64,000 nt of DNA, from NCBI GenBank assembly GCA_019721035.1, contig JAHEAA010000001.1, positions 127,746 to 191,745 of the forward strand, given 5' to 3'. A model generated the notes under the pieces. That model did no database searches, had not been told where the DNA came from, and saw only the letters and a list, made by a program, of their open reading frames with translations. Of this stretch, positions 43,865 to 52,044 are shown piece after piece (the stretch's first letter is position 1; each line of letters begins with the position of its first letter). The DNA is from Candidatus Sysuiplasma acidicola. GTDB lineage: Archaea > Thermoplasmatota > Thermoplasmata > Sysuiplasmatales > Sysuiplasmataceae. A program made the translations under genes and the position numbers.

Positions 43865-45052
43865 TCAGAGAAGACGGACTTCGACAACCTGCCCGTTTCT
43901 TATTCTCTTCCCTGCGCCAAGCATTACGAGTCCGGATGCCGCTGCTATGCTGGTTATCGCCCCGGATTCTTTGAAAACAGGATAAGCGCCGTTCGCTGTC
44001 ACTCGTACCGGAATGATACTCATGAATCCAGGTGCAGCACTCTCTCTTCCACGGTATGCTGTTCTGACAACATTGTTATTCGAAGGATGCTCCCCGGTCA
44101 TGCGCATGATGCATCTCCTCAGCAGCAGGTGCGCTCCGACAAATGAGGAAACAGGATAACCGGGCAGCCCGAATACGGGCTTCCCGTCCACAATACCGAA
44201 CATAGTTGGACGTCCCGGTCTCATTCTGACACCGTGAAAGAGCAGTCTGCCACTGCCTGCTATCGCGGACGCCGTCAGATCACGCTCACCAACCGAACTT
44301 CCGGAAACAAATACACAGATATCCTTTTTCAGTCCCCATGAAAGCGCACTGTCAACGTCTCCGGGTGTGTCGCCTACCGGATCGTGAATTGATGGTGTGC
44401 CGCCTGCATCCGAAACAACTGCCGCTACAACATGGGAATTGACATCATAGATCTGCCCCTGTCTGGCCTCACTTCCGTGGGGTGCAATCTCGTCGCCACC
44501 GGGAATAATCGCAACTTCGGGTCTCTTCATCACAGGGACATCCCTGATACCCTGTGAAGCCAGACTGCCGATCATGCCGGCAGTGAGGCGTTTTCCCTTT
44601 TCCGCCGCTACGCTTCCCTTGACAATATCCACGCCCATTCTGGATATGTTCTCCCACTTCTCCACGTCGCCTGAGATTGCAACGCTGTCTCCACGGACTT
44701 CCGCAAATTCCATCATTACAACAGCATCTGCTCCGTCGGGTACCGGCGCTCCGGTGGCAATAGCCACACAACCTCCTTTCCTCACTTTTATGCCTGAAAC
44801 CTCGCCTGCATGTACACTTCCATCCAGCCTGAGTGTTTTCGTGCCCCGTTTGTTCAAATCTGCGCTCCTGACTGCATAGCCGTCAACCGCCGATCTGTTC
44901 CAGGGAGGTACGCTGACGCCTGCTCTTACAGTTCTGGCCAGCACCCTTCCACATGCCGAGTCTATGTCGCACAACTCCATCCTGAGGGATAGTTTTGTTC
45001 TCTTTTCAACTGTCCTGATTGCTTCTTCCAGCGTACGGTAATTCCATCTCAT
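43865..45052 (-). CDS. moeA: Molybdopterin molybdenumtransferase
   Basis: A 395-residue enzyme that inserts molybdenum (or tungsten) into adenylated molybdopterin. PPWNRSAVDGYAVRSADL, VAIATGAPVPDGADAVVMME, DVNSHVVAAVV and LPGYPVSSFVGAHLLLRR are family signatures. The start overlaps the moaB stop by ATGA. Last gene of a five-gene operon. Confidence 0.95.
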   Translation of the reverse strand: MRWNYRTLEEAIRTVEKRTKLSLRMELCDIDSACGRVLARTVRAGVSVPPWNRSAVDGYAVRSADLNKRGTKTLRLDGSVHAGEVSGIKVRKGGCVAIATGAPVPDGADAVVMMEFAEVRGDSVAISGDVEKWENISRMGVDIVKGSVAAEKGKRLTAGMIGSLASQGIRDVPVMKRPEVAIIPGGDEIAPHGSEARQGQIYDVNSHVVAAVVSDAGGTPSIHDPVGDTPGDVDSALSWGLKKDICVFVSGSSVGERDLTASAIAGSGRLLFHGVRMRPGRPTMFGIVDGKPVFGLPGYPVSSFVGAHLLLRRCIMRMTGEHPSNNNVVRTAYRGRESAAPGFMSIIPVRVTANGAYPVFKESGAITSIAAASGLVMLGAGKRIRNGQVVEVRLL

Positions 45053-45549
45053 CTCTTCGCTTCCCTGACCAGATGCCCGATTTCCGGAAGAATTAATTTT
45101 TCCATTGCGAGCAAAGCTCCTTCCGGCGAACCCGGCAGGCAGAATACCAGTGTTCCCGCCGTAACGCCCCCGAAGGCTCTGCTCATCATCGCAGCGCTTC
45201 CAACTTCCTCGTAGCTGAGGTGCCTGAACAGTTCGCCGAAACCGTCTATTCTCCTGTCCAGACGGGGTGCAATTGTTTCATATGTCACGTCCCTGGCTGT
45301 TATTCCCGTTCCTCCACTGAATATGATCGCATTCGTGCCTGTGCCAATCATCTCGTCGAATACCCTGTTTAGCATCTGCGCATCATCCTTTACTATAATT
45401 CTGCGCAGGACTGAATGCCCCGAAGCTTCAATGGCGCGCACGATTGCATCACCTGAGGCATCATCCGAGACGGTCCTGCTGTCGCTGACAGTGACAACGC
45501 AGAATGATGCCGAAACAGGCGATGTCTTTCTGTGCTCACCGACGCTCAT
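45049..45549 (-). CDS. moaB: MoaB/Mog family molybdopterin adenylyltransferase
   Basis: About 166 residues. FCVVTVSDSRTVSDDASGD, IIFSGGTGITARDVTYE and VFCLPGSPEGALLAMEKLILPE are the MoaB/MogA signatures. It adenylates molybdopterin for MoeA. ATG 45549 is chosen; the frame is open back to 45729 inside moaC without family support. Confidence 0.94.
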   Translation of the reverse strand: MSVGEHRKTSPVSASFCVVTVSDSRTVSDDASGDAIVRAIEASGHSVLRRIIVKDDAQMLNRVFDEMIGTGTNAIIFSGGTGITARDVTYETIAPRLDRRIDGFGELFRHLSYEEVGSAAMMSRAFGGVTAGTLVFCLPGSPEGALLAMEKLILPEIGHLVREAKR

Positions 45550-45551
45550 TC

Positions 45552-45980
45552 CTACCGACCCCTGTACTTGTTCAGCACCCTTATTTCCGCAATTGACGTA
45601 ACAGGGTACTGCCCGGATGCGTCTTTTTCGCTTGATTTCACCATATCCCAGACTGTCAGCAGCGCAACGGAGACCCCGGTCAACGCTTCCATTTCCACAC
45701 CTGTTTTCCAGTGTGCGGCAACTTCGCATCTCGCAGTAACAGTATCGGTTCCGGCCCTGAGTCGTACGCGCACGTAATCGAGCGGTATGTTATGACAGAG
45801 CGGAATGAGTTCGTGCGTCTTCTTGGCCGCTCCCACTCCGGCAATTTCGGCAGCAGGAAAAGGATTACCTTTCTTTCCTGCGCCTCTCTTCAACAGCATC
45901 ATGCTCCGTCTGGTAAGACGGATCGTGCCTTCCGCAACTGCTTTTCTCGGCACTACGGCTTTTTCCGAAATGTCTATCAT
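45552..45980 (-). CDS. moaC: Cyclic pyranopterin monophosphate synthase
   Basis: About 142 residues. MIDISEKAVVPRKAVAEGTI is the usual N terminus. LIPLCHNIPL, TGVEMEALTGVSVALLTVWDM and the lysine-containing SSEKDASGQYP follow. ATG 45980 overlaps the moaE stop by ATGA; an upstream ATG at 46025 would overlap moaE by 49 bases. No moaA is seen in the window. Confidence 0.94.
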   Translation of the reverse strand: MIDISEKAVVPRKAVAEGTIRLTRRSMMLLKRGAGKKGNPFPAAEIAGVGAAKKTHELIPLCHNIPLDYVRVRLRAGTDTVTARCEVAAHWKTGVEMEALTGVSVALLTVWDMVKSSEKDASGQYPVTSIAEIRVLNKYRGR

Positions 45981-46414
45981 TTCTGTTTCCGAGATTCCTT
46001 CCTCTGCAACTCTTCTGATTGCCATCGAGTCACTTCTCCTATGTCCTTTTTCCAGATGGGAACCGTCGTCTTCAGCCTGTCTATTATCTCCTCGCAGGCC
46101 CGGAAGCCGTCCTTCCTCCTCTCCGACGAAACGGCCACGGAGACGCTGATATCTCCTGCCGGGACGTCTCCTGTCCTGTGTATCACAACTGCATCTCTGA
46201 TATCGAATTTCTTCATAACATCTGCAGCAATTACAGTAATCATCCGTTCGGCCATTCCTGGATAATGCTCGTAATGAAGCGAAGAGATTGTCCTACCTCC
46301 TTCTGTAGGCCTTACTATCCCAGAAAATGTCACAGTTGAACCACATCCGCTTTTGTCAAGCTTTTCCAGAGCATCCGCCTCTGAAATCTGAGATGCTCTT
46401 ATTTCTACAAACAT
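45977..46414 (-). CDS. moaE: Molybdopterin synthase large subunit
   Basis: A 145-residue protein. GSTVTFSGIVRPTEGGRTIS, LHYEHYPGMAERMI, IHRTGDVPAGDISVSVAVSS and the active-site lysines in VPIWKKDIGEVTRW are the MoaE signatures. With MoaD it puts the dithiolene sulfurs into molybdopterin. Its ATG overlaps the 3' end of moaD by ten bases. Confidence 0.95.
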   Translation of the reverse strand: MFVEIRASQISEADALEKLDKSGCGSTVTFSGIVRPTEGGRTISSLHYEHYPGMAERMITVIAADVMKKFDIRDAVVIHRTGDVPAGDISVSVAVSSERRKDGFRACEEIIDRLKTTVPIWKKDIGEVTRWQSEELQRKESRKQK

Positions 46415-46665
46415 AATCCACCACTAACCGGCGGCATTGCCGCAACGATGTCACCCTGTCGGATCTGAGTTTCGTCAGTCGCGATCTCTTCATTCACTGC
46501 AAAGAGTGCGCTACCGACATATGGTGAAAGGGCGCTGTACTGGCGGCCAATGGTCTTTCTGAGTTCGCCAACGGTCAGACATTCGGCGTCCTTAACTTCC
46601 AGCCGTATGGCCCCGGAAAGCATAATTTCCCGGTATTGGGCGAATAGCATGACTTCCAGATGCAC
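46405..46665 (-). CDS. moaD: MoaD-family sulfur carrier with residues beyond the Gly-Gly
   Basis: An 86-residue ubiquitin-like fold (MHLEVMLFAQYREIML, LTVGELRKTIG, GSALFAVNEEIA, GDIVAAMPPVSGG). Active MoaD ends in Gly-Gly, which carries the thiocarboxylate. Here G82-G83 are followed by Leu-Cys-Leu before TAG. The extra codons overlap the moaE start. Either a protease trims the tail, or MoaD is used differently, or there is a sequence error. First gene of the moaD-E-C-B-moeA operon; no Shine-Dalgarno, probably a very short leader. Confidence 0.88.
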   Translation of the reverse strand: MHLEVMLFAQYREIMLSGAIRLEVKDAECLTVGELRKTIGRQYSALSPYVGSALFAVNEEIATDETQIRQGDIVAAMPPVSGGLCL

Positions 46666-46671
46666 ATTTAC

Positions 46672-46749
46672 TCAGAAAACCGTACCTGTTTATCAATATT
46701 GACAGTCTACCGCAAACAGAATTATATGGCAAATGTGTACGGTTTCTGA
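46672..46749. promoter_or_regulatory. Divergent promoter region with paired inverted sites
   Basis: TCAGAAAACCGTAC (46672-46685) and GTACGGTTTCTGA (46737-46749) are inverted copies differing by one A. One lies just before the moaD ATG (46665) and the other just before the aldolase ATG (46755), each at the expected transcription start. A TATA box TTATAT (46722-46727) serves the plus-strand gene. A single regulator acting on both directions would explain the symmetry; the regulator is not known. Confidence 0.6.
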
Positions 46750-46754
46750 TTACA

Positions 46755-47639
46755 ATGAGCGGCAGTTATTCGGGCGTGTTTGTGGCGATGGTCACACCAT
46801 TCGATGAAAAAGGAGAACTGGATGAAACAGCACTGGCCTCCCTTCTCGACTTTCTTATAAGCAAGAAAGTGAACGGCATATATGCCGGTGGAACGACAGG
46901 GGAGGGACTCCTGATGACCGTAAGCCAGAGAAAGCGGCTCACCGAGATATGCCATGAGAGATGTAATGGAAATGTCAGGCTGATCGTCCATGTCGGCGAC
47001 AATTCCATAGAAAACGTCAGAGAACTGGCATCGCATGCCAGAGACACTGGTGCGGATGCTATTGCTGCCGTACCCGGCAGCTATTACAAACCCGATGAGG
47101 ACGCTGTCAGGCACTACTACTCTCTGGTGTCCTCATTTACAGATCTTCCGCTTTTCATTTACCACATACCTCCAATTACCGGAGTGCAGATAAAGCCGGA
47201 AACTGTTGTGGAGATGATGGAAGAACATTCGAGCATTATGGGCATAAAAGACAGCAGCGGAGATTTCAGAAATCTGCTGCAGCTCATTAATATGAAACCG
47301 AAGGACAAGATTATATTCTGCGGTTCAGATGATTTCTTTCTCGCCGGCCTAGTTTCAGGAATGGACGGTTGCGTGAGCGGATACTCGAATCCATTCCCCG
47401 AGAGCTATGTTCACCTGTACAAGCTGTTCAGAGAGGGCGGTCTGGCAAAAGCGTCGGTGATCCAGTCAAGAATCTCTGAAATGAGGAGTCTCCTGACTAC
47501 CCCGCCCATTCAACCCATCAAAGAAGCATTGAAGCTAAGAGGAATTAATGCCGGATTCGTCAAACCTCCTCTGAGACGATTGACAGAGAGGGAGATACAG
47601 AAACTGAAAAAGAACCTGAGGACAGGGGGCGCAGCCTGA
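46755..47639 (+). CDS. DapA-family Schiff-base aldolase
   Basis: A 294-residue TIM barrel. GGTTGEG (45-51), the catalytic Tyr136 (LFIYHIPPITGV) and the Schiff-base Lys165 (IMGIKDSSGD) are all in place. The family includes dihydrodipicolinate synthase, N-acetylneuraminate lyase and 2-keto-3-deoxygluconate aldolase. IPPITGV in place of the usual NVPSRT-type loop argues against lysine biosynthesis and fits a 2-keto-3-deoxy-sugar-acid aldolase better (inference). Divergent from the molybdopterin operon. Confidence 0.85.
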   Translation: MSGSYSGVFVAMVTPFDEKGELDETALASLLDFLISKKVNGIYAGGTTGEGLLMTVSQRKRLTEICHERCNGNVRLIVHVGDNSIENVRELASHARDTGADAIAAVPGSYYKPDEDAVRHYYSLVSSFTDLPLFIYHIPPITGVQIKPETVVEMMEEHSSIMGIKDSSGDFRNLLQLINMKPKDKIIFCGSDDFFLAGLVSGMDGCVSGYSNPFPESYVHLYKLFREGGLAKASVIQSRISEMRSLLTTPPIQPIKEALKLRGINAGFVKPPLRRLTEREIQKLKKNLRTGGAA

Positions 47640-47831
47640 ACGCACGCAGTACGCCTTCGTTTCGTCGTCTGAATCCTTCTGGCGTAACTTCAGCTTCATG
47701 CATCCCTGACGGCATCACAGATGTGTACGTCCGGCGCCGATTCTCAACGCATCGCTCGCTAGAGCAATAGTTAAGAACCACTAATTTTATGGTCGCATCT
47801 GAACGAAGTTCATACATTCCCGGTGATATCA

Positions 47832-48737
47832 TTGAAATTACTCAGAAAAGGAAAAGTCAAAGAGGTGTACGAGGCTGGCGCTGATGGACTCGAATTCGTT
47901 TTCACAGATCAGATTTCAGTGTTCGACAAGATCATTTCAAATAGCATTCCTCACAAGGGCGATGCTCTGTGCAGGACAGGCGCATTCTGGTTCCAGATTG
48001 CCAAGACGATGGGTATAAGGACACATTTCATGGAACTTGTGGCATCCAACCGCATGCGTGTAAAGCGCGTGGACGTCATAAGCGATTACTCCAAAATTAA
48101 CAGCACGACCCGCAATTATCTGATACCTCTGGAATTCGTTATGCGGCATTATGTTGCAGGCAGCCTTATGGACAGGTTGGCGAGCGGTGAAGTTAAACCG
48201 GAGGACATAGGTTTCAAGCCGGGGCACAAGCCAAAATACGGGGAGAAGCTCAATAAACCGTTTTTTGAAGTCACGACAAAGCTCGAACCTGTCGACAGGC
48301 ATCTGACAATCAGCGAAGCTCTCTCCATTTCAGGTCTCTCGGACCGCGATATGAATGAGATCCGCTCGATCATAGAGAGGATAGACAGCCGCATCCAGGA
48401 TGAGGTTAGCAACAGGGGACTGATTCATGTCGACGGCAAGAAGGAGTTCGCACTGGATAAGGACAGACAGGTCATGCTGGTTGACACGTTCGGCACATCC
48501 GATGAGGACAGATGGTGGGATGCCGATGCATATTCACAGGGCAGAATCGAGGAACTGAGCAAGGAATTCGTCAGGCAGTATTACAGGAAGACGGGTTATT
48601 ACGAAATGCTGGAGTCTGCAAGAAAGAAGGGAGAAACTGAGCCACCAATACCTCCCCTTCCGGAAGATATGGTGAAGAGGACATCTGACCTTTACGTGAG
48701 CATGTTTGAACGGATAACCGGCGAATCGTTCAGCTAA
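47832..48737 (+). CDS. purC: Phosphoribosylaminoimidazole-succinocarboxamide synthase
   Basis: About 301 residues, ATP-dependent ligation of aspartate to CAIR in purine synthesis. LLRKGKVKEVYEAG, FTDQISVFDKIISNSIPHKG, EFVMRHYVAGSLMDR and the end of the ATP-grasp domain LVDTFGTSDEDRWWDAD are clear. TTG 47832 follows GGTGAT; GTG 47823 is an alternative. The stop is 24 bases before the epimerase gene. Confidence 0.95.
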   Translation: MKLLRKGKVKEVYEAGADGLEFVFTDQISVFDKIISNSIPHKGDALCRTGAFWFQIAKTMGIRTHFMELVASNRMRVKRVDVISDYSKINSTTRNYLIPLEFVMRHYVAGSLMDRLASGEVKPEDIGFKPGHKPKYGEKLNKPFFEVTTKLEPVDRHLTISEALSISGLSDRDMNEIRSIIERIDSRIQDEVSNRGLIHVDGKKEFALDKDRQVMLVDTFGTSDEDRWWDADAYSQGRIEELSKEFVRQYYRKTGYYEMLESARKKGETEPPIPPLPEDMVKRTSDLYVSMFERITGESFS

Positions 48738-48749
48738 AGCGTCCAAAAA

Positions 48750-48764
48750 GGAGGTGAAAAAACG
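48750..48764 (+). promoter_or_regulatory. Ribosome-binding site with ACG start codon
   Basis: GGAGG (48750-48754) inside AAGGAGGTGA is seven bases before ACG (48762-48764). Between the in-frame purC stop (TAA 48735) and TTG 48771 there is no ATG, GTG or TTG. TTG 48771 would be 16 bases from GGAGG and would cut off the first residues of the Rossmann strand (KVLVTG). Confidence 0.6.
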
Positions 48765-49673
48765 AAGGTATTGGTCACAGGTGTTTCCGGTCTCATAGGT
48801 GCGAGAATCGCTGTTGCATGCAGGAAACGTGGATGGAGCGTCAGCGGCATAGACATAAAGGATGCGGAAGACAGCGATATAGACTTCCACAAAGGCAGCA
48901 TAATGGACACTCAGCTGCTCAGAAAAGCGATGAGGGGCTGCGATTTCGTCTTTCATGAAGCTGCCGCTTCTTCGTCACCAATGTTTTATCCGGATCCTGC
49001 TCCCGGTGTCGAGATCAATGTGAACGGCAGCATGAATGTGTTCGCCGCCGCTCATCACGAAAATGTTGCGAAAGTCGTGGCGGCCTCCACTTCCAGTATA
49101 TATGGAAATCTGCCTCTTCCTTCAAATGAAAATCAGCTTATTCCGTCCACGCCAAATATGTATGCTGCATCCAAACTCGGAATGGAGGCGCTCGGGTCCT
49201 CCTACTCGAGAGTTACCGGCCTGCCGGTCGTGTTTCTGAGGTACTTCAGCGTTTACGGTCTCGGAGAGAGAAAGAAGGGCAAGATCGCAAATATGCTGTC
49301 ACAGTTTCTGTGGGATGCTCTTGAGCTGGACGGAAAGGGGAGGAAGCCGGTGATATATGGAGACGGCAGCCAGACGAGGGATCTGATTTTTGCCGACGAT
49401 ATAGCGGAGGCAAATGTGCGTGCGGCACTCTCCGGTGCGAAGAGCGGTTTATATAACGTGGGAACCGGGAAGGAGACATCACTCAACGAGTTGCTTGTTT
49501 TGATATCCGAAGTTGTGGGAAGGGACATTCAGGCCGAATACGTCGAAAATCCTATCAGCAATTACATCAACAGGACGCTCGCAGACACCACAAAGTGCAG
49601 GAAGGACATAGGTTTCGAAGCATCTGTTTCTGTAACGGACGGCATAAAAGCCATCGTGAATGAACTCCGGTAG
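48762..49673 (+). CDS. NAD-dependent epimerase/dehydratase (UDP-glucose 4-epimerase-like)
   Basis: About 303 residues, extended SDR family. The NAD site is VTGVSGLIGARIAVA, with VNGSMNVFAAAHHENVAKVV, the serine region AASTSSIYGN, the catalytic YxxxK in MYAASKLGMEALG, and RYFSVYGLGERKKG. It probably acts on a nucleotide sugar for surface glycans. I start at ACG 48762 because it gives KVLVTG behind a well-spaced GGAGG; TTG 48771 is the conventional alternative. Confidence 0.88.
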   Translation, partial: TKVLVTGVSGLIGARIAVACRKRGWSVSGIDIKDAEDSDIDFHKGSIMDTQLLRKAMRGCDFVFHEAAASSSPMFYPDPAPGVEINVNGSMNVFAAAHHENVAKVVAASTSSIYGNLPLPSNENQLIPSTPNMYAASKLGMEALGSSYSRVTGLPVVFLRYFSVYGLGERKKGKIANMLSQFLWDALELDGKGRKPVIYGDGSQTRDLIFADDIAEANVRAALSGAKSGLYNVGTGKETSLNELLVLISEVVGRDIQAEYVENPISNYINRTLADTTKCRKDIGFEASVSVTDGIKAIVNELR

Positions 49674-49728
49674 ATCCGCTTCATCTGATACAGTTGTTTT
49701 CAATATTATTGTTTGTATCCCTTACATC

Positions 49729-49746
49729 AATATATTCAAATATATT
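49729..49746 (+). promoter_or_regulatory. Probable ArsR operator
   Basis: AATATATT, CA, AATATATT is a perfect 8-bp inverted repeat overlapping the AT-rich promoter just before the arsR ATG (49753). ArsR/SmtB repressors bind short AT-rich inverted repeats over their own promoters, so autorepression is likely. Confidence 0.65.
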
Positions 49747-49752
49747 TATGTA

Positions 49753-50184
49753 ATGCAACGCCTGTGGTTGGTTGTGAAGGAAAGACACGGAAAAACTGAA
49801 AACACCCTTAGACGGCTTTCTGACGAGGGTCTGTGCAGTGTTGCCGAACTCGGCAGGACCAGAAAATATGCCGTGAAACTTCGCTCTGGAAAGAGTGCAG
49901 CAGTGATTTCAGACGTGGCAGGAAAGTTAGCCGCTCTGGGCGATCCGAACAGATTGATGCTCGTGATGCTGATACGCAGGAAGGAGATGTGCGTGTGCGA
50001 AGTGACTCAGGCTGTCGGTCTGACTCAGCCAATGGCATCCTATCAACTCGGTTTGCTCGAGAGGACAGGAATCGTCAGGCGGAGAAAGATTGGTAAATGG
50101 GCATTTTTCAGTATAGATGACATCCAATTTGTTGATGATGTTCTGAAAAAAGTGAAGGTACCCGGTGCCGGAAAAGACGTGTGA
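49753..50184 (+). CDS. arsR: ArsR-family arsenite-responsive repressor
   Basis: About 143 residues. Residues ~50-130 are the winged helix (LAALGDPNRLMLVMLIRRKE, QAVGLTQPMASYQLGLLERT). EMCVCEV places C80 and C82 as in the ELCVCDL As(III) site. The first ~45 residues are an extra basic extension. ATG 49753 is chosen because it sits right after the AT-rich promoter and operator. The arsB-like transporter gene lies 261 bases downstream. Confidence 0.9.
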   Translation: MQRLWLVVKERHGKTENTLRRLSDEGLCSVAELGRTRKYAVKLRSGKSAAVISDVAGKLAALGDPNRLMLVMLIRRKEMCVCEVTQAVGLTQPMASYQLGLLERTGIVRRRKIGKWAFFSIDDIQFVDDVLKKVKVPGAGKDV

Positions 50185-50445
50185 ACTTCTCAAATTGCAA
50201 AGTTTATCGTTTCTGTGGGTTGGAAGATATGACTGCGTGGAAATTCTTCGAAAGATGGCGCTTTTCTGATTTGGCGTTTTCATCTTCGGCCCCCGCAGTG
50301 TCGAATCCTTTGTCCTATTCGGCCGTACCGTACCGAGAGCGTGTTATGCTGTGTCTCAGCCTGAAGTGTGTTTCCATTTCTACGCCGAGTGCAGAATCTG
50401 TCACCTTGCGTCCGCACAAACCATTGGGATGGAGTGTGCGCTGAA

Positions 50446-51735
50446 ATGAACGACATTTTGTTCGCCGAGGCTTCGCTGTTATTCACCTCTGTTCTTGTTC
50501 TGGTTCTCCTCAAGCCCCGGAACATAGGTATCGGATACTGGGCTGTCGCAGGTGGCGTGATAAGCGTCGTCCTGGGGTTGACTACACTTCCCGATCTAAT
50601 TATTGTCTGGAATATTGTCTGGAATGCAACCTTTACATTTGTCTCGGTCATAGTGATAACGCTGGTATTCGACGAAGCAGGTCTCTTCGAGTACATCGCT
50701 ATACGCATCGCACGATATTCCGCAGGCAGTTCCATGCATCTCTTCCTGCTCGTTATGCTGCTTACTGCTGCAGTCTCGGCCCTTTTTGCCAACGATGGGG
50801 CAGCGCTTGTTCTGACGCCAATCGTAATTGCCATGGCAGGGAAGATTGGGCTGGACAGAAAGGGAACGCTGGCATTTGTCATGGCTGTGGGTTTTGTCTC
50901 CGACACAGGCAGCATTCCTCTCGTTGTCAGCAATCTAGTCAATATTGTTTCGGCAAGCTATTTTCACATAACATTTATAAATTATGCAATTGCGATGCTC
51001 GTACCTGATGTCGTGTCTGTCACAGCGAGCATATTGCTCATAATGTTCTTCTACAGAAGGAACATACAGCCCCTCTACAACCACGCGGATCTTCCAGATC
51101 CTTCACTGTCTGTGCGAGACCCTGTTGTCTTCTGTCTGTCCATTCCCATAATCATTCTGCTTGTTATCGCTTATTCAGCCGGCGGATTCTTCAATGTGCC
51201 TGTAGCAGCTGTAGCGGTTCCGTTCGCCGCGGCGGTGCTGCTCATAGCAAAAAGGGGAAAGAGGATTGACACGCGAAAAATACTGCGGGAGGCGCCATGG
51301 CAGATTGTGCTTTTCTCGTTTGGAATGTATGTTGTTGTTTTCGGCCTCGGCAGAGCGGGCCTGACACAGCTTGTTTCATCCGCAGTTTCCGCCACCCTTG
51401 TGTTCGGCGGACCGGTGCCGATGATATTCTCCGGTTTCCTCTTCTCTTTTATGGCGGCTGTAATGAACAACATGCCTTCCGTAATGATCGGGAATCTCGC
51501 GCTTGTCCACGTGACAGGAGGCAGATCGCTGGTTTATGCCAATGTCATAGGGAATGACATTGGACCGAAGTTTACACCTATCGGTTCCCTTGCAACGATG
51601 CTCTGGCTTTACACGCTTGACAGGAAAAATAGCATAAGAATCAGGCCCTTGTATTACGTGAGGGTGGGTCTCACCATCGCAGTGCCGGTTCTGTTTGTGA
51701 CGCTTCTGTCTGCATACCTTATGACACTGATATGA
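50446..51735 (+). CDS. arsB: ArsB/NhaD-type ion transporter, probable arsenite efflux permease
   Basis: About 429 residues with 11-12 hydrophobic segments. The ArsB/CitM superfamily features are FANDGAALVLTPIVIAMA, VSDTGSIPLVVSNLVNIVSA and VMNNMPSVMIGNLAL, with VIGNDIGPKFTPIGSLATMLW. These paired DGA/NNMP loops are typical of ArsB. The nearby CVC-type ArsR supports arsenite as the substrate. ATG 50446 is used; the frame is open upstream without a membrane segment. Confidence 0.9.
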   Translation: MNDILFAEASLLFTSVLVLVLLKPRNIGIGYWAVAGGVISVVLGLTTLPDLIIVWNIVWNATFTFVSVIVITLVFDEAGLFEYIAIRIARYSAGSSMHLFLLVMLLTAAVSALFANDGAALVLTPIVIAMAGKIGLDRKGTLAFVMAVGFVSDTGSIPLVVSNLVNIVSASYFHITFINYAIAMLVPDVVSVTASILLIMFFYRRNIQPLYNHADLPDPSLSVRDPVVFCLSIPIIILLVIAYSAGGFFNVPVAAVAVPFAAAVLLIAKRGKRIDTRKILREAPWQIVLFSFGMYVVVFGLGRAGLTQLVSSAVSATLVFGGPVPMIFSGFLFSFMAAVMNNMPSVMIGNLALVHVTGGRSLVYANVIGNDIGPKFTPIGSLATMLWLYTLDRKNSIRIRPLYYVRVGLTIAVPVLFVTLLSAYLMTLI

Positions 51736-51936
51736 GGCACGTCCGTTCGCTCTATGCATTAAAGCGCCCATCCTGATGGTTCGAATACATCTTGGACGCG
51801 TATCGCTGAAGAGCACGCAAGGCTATACTCACGTTACCCGGGTCGAAATGGCCAGTGGGGTGAGGGATAGGCTGAATTATGCCTTTCGACTCGAAGAAGG
51901 AGCCGAAGAAATTGGTAGACGCGCACCTGAACGGAG

Positions 51937-52011
51937 CGGGCGTGGAGGGATTCGAACCCTCGACCACTTGCTTAGGAGGCAAGTGCCATATCCTGACTAG
52001 GCCACACGCCC
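51937..52011 (-). tRNA. tRNA-Arg (anticodon CCT)
   Basis: On the minus strand the acceptor stem GGGCGTG (52011-52005) pairs with CACGCCC (51944-51938). The anticodon stem is CTTGC/GCAAG around the loop CTCCTAA, giving anticodon CCT. The T arm contains GAGGGTTCGAATCCCTC. CCA is not encoded. It decodes AGG. Several spurious open frames cross it. Confidence 0.93.
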
Positions 52012-52044
52012 GTTGGAGGGGCGTGGCCCCTCATTCCCACAGTC

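Noticed and set aside
50181..50444. 87-codon frame between arsR and arsB
   Set aside because: Starts on the arsR stop but has low-complexity Ser-rich sequence and no recognisable feature; not strong enough to call.
51902..51935. Stretch resembling the 5' half of a tRNA-Leu (ATTGGTAGACGCGC)
   Set aside because: No matching acceptor or anticodon stem could be completed; the following T-loop-like bases belong to the antisense of tRNA-Arg.
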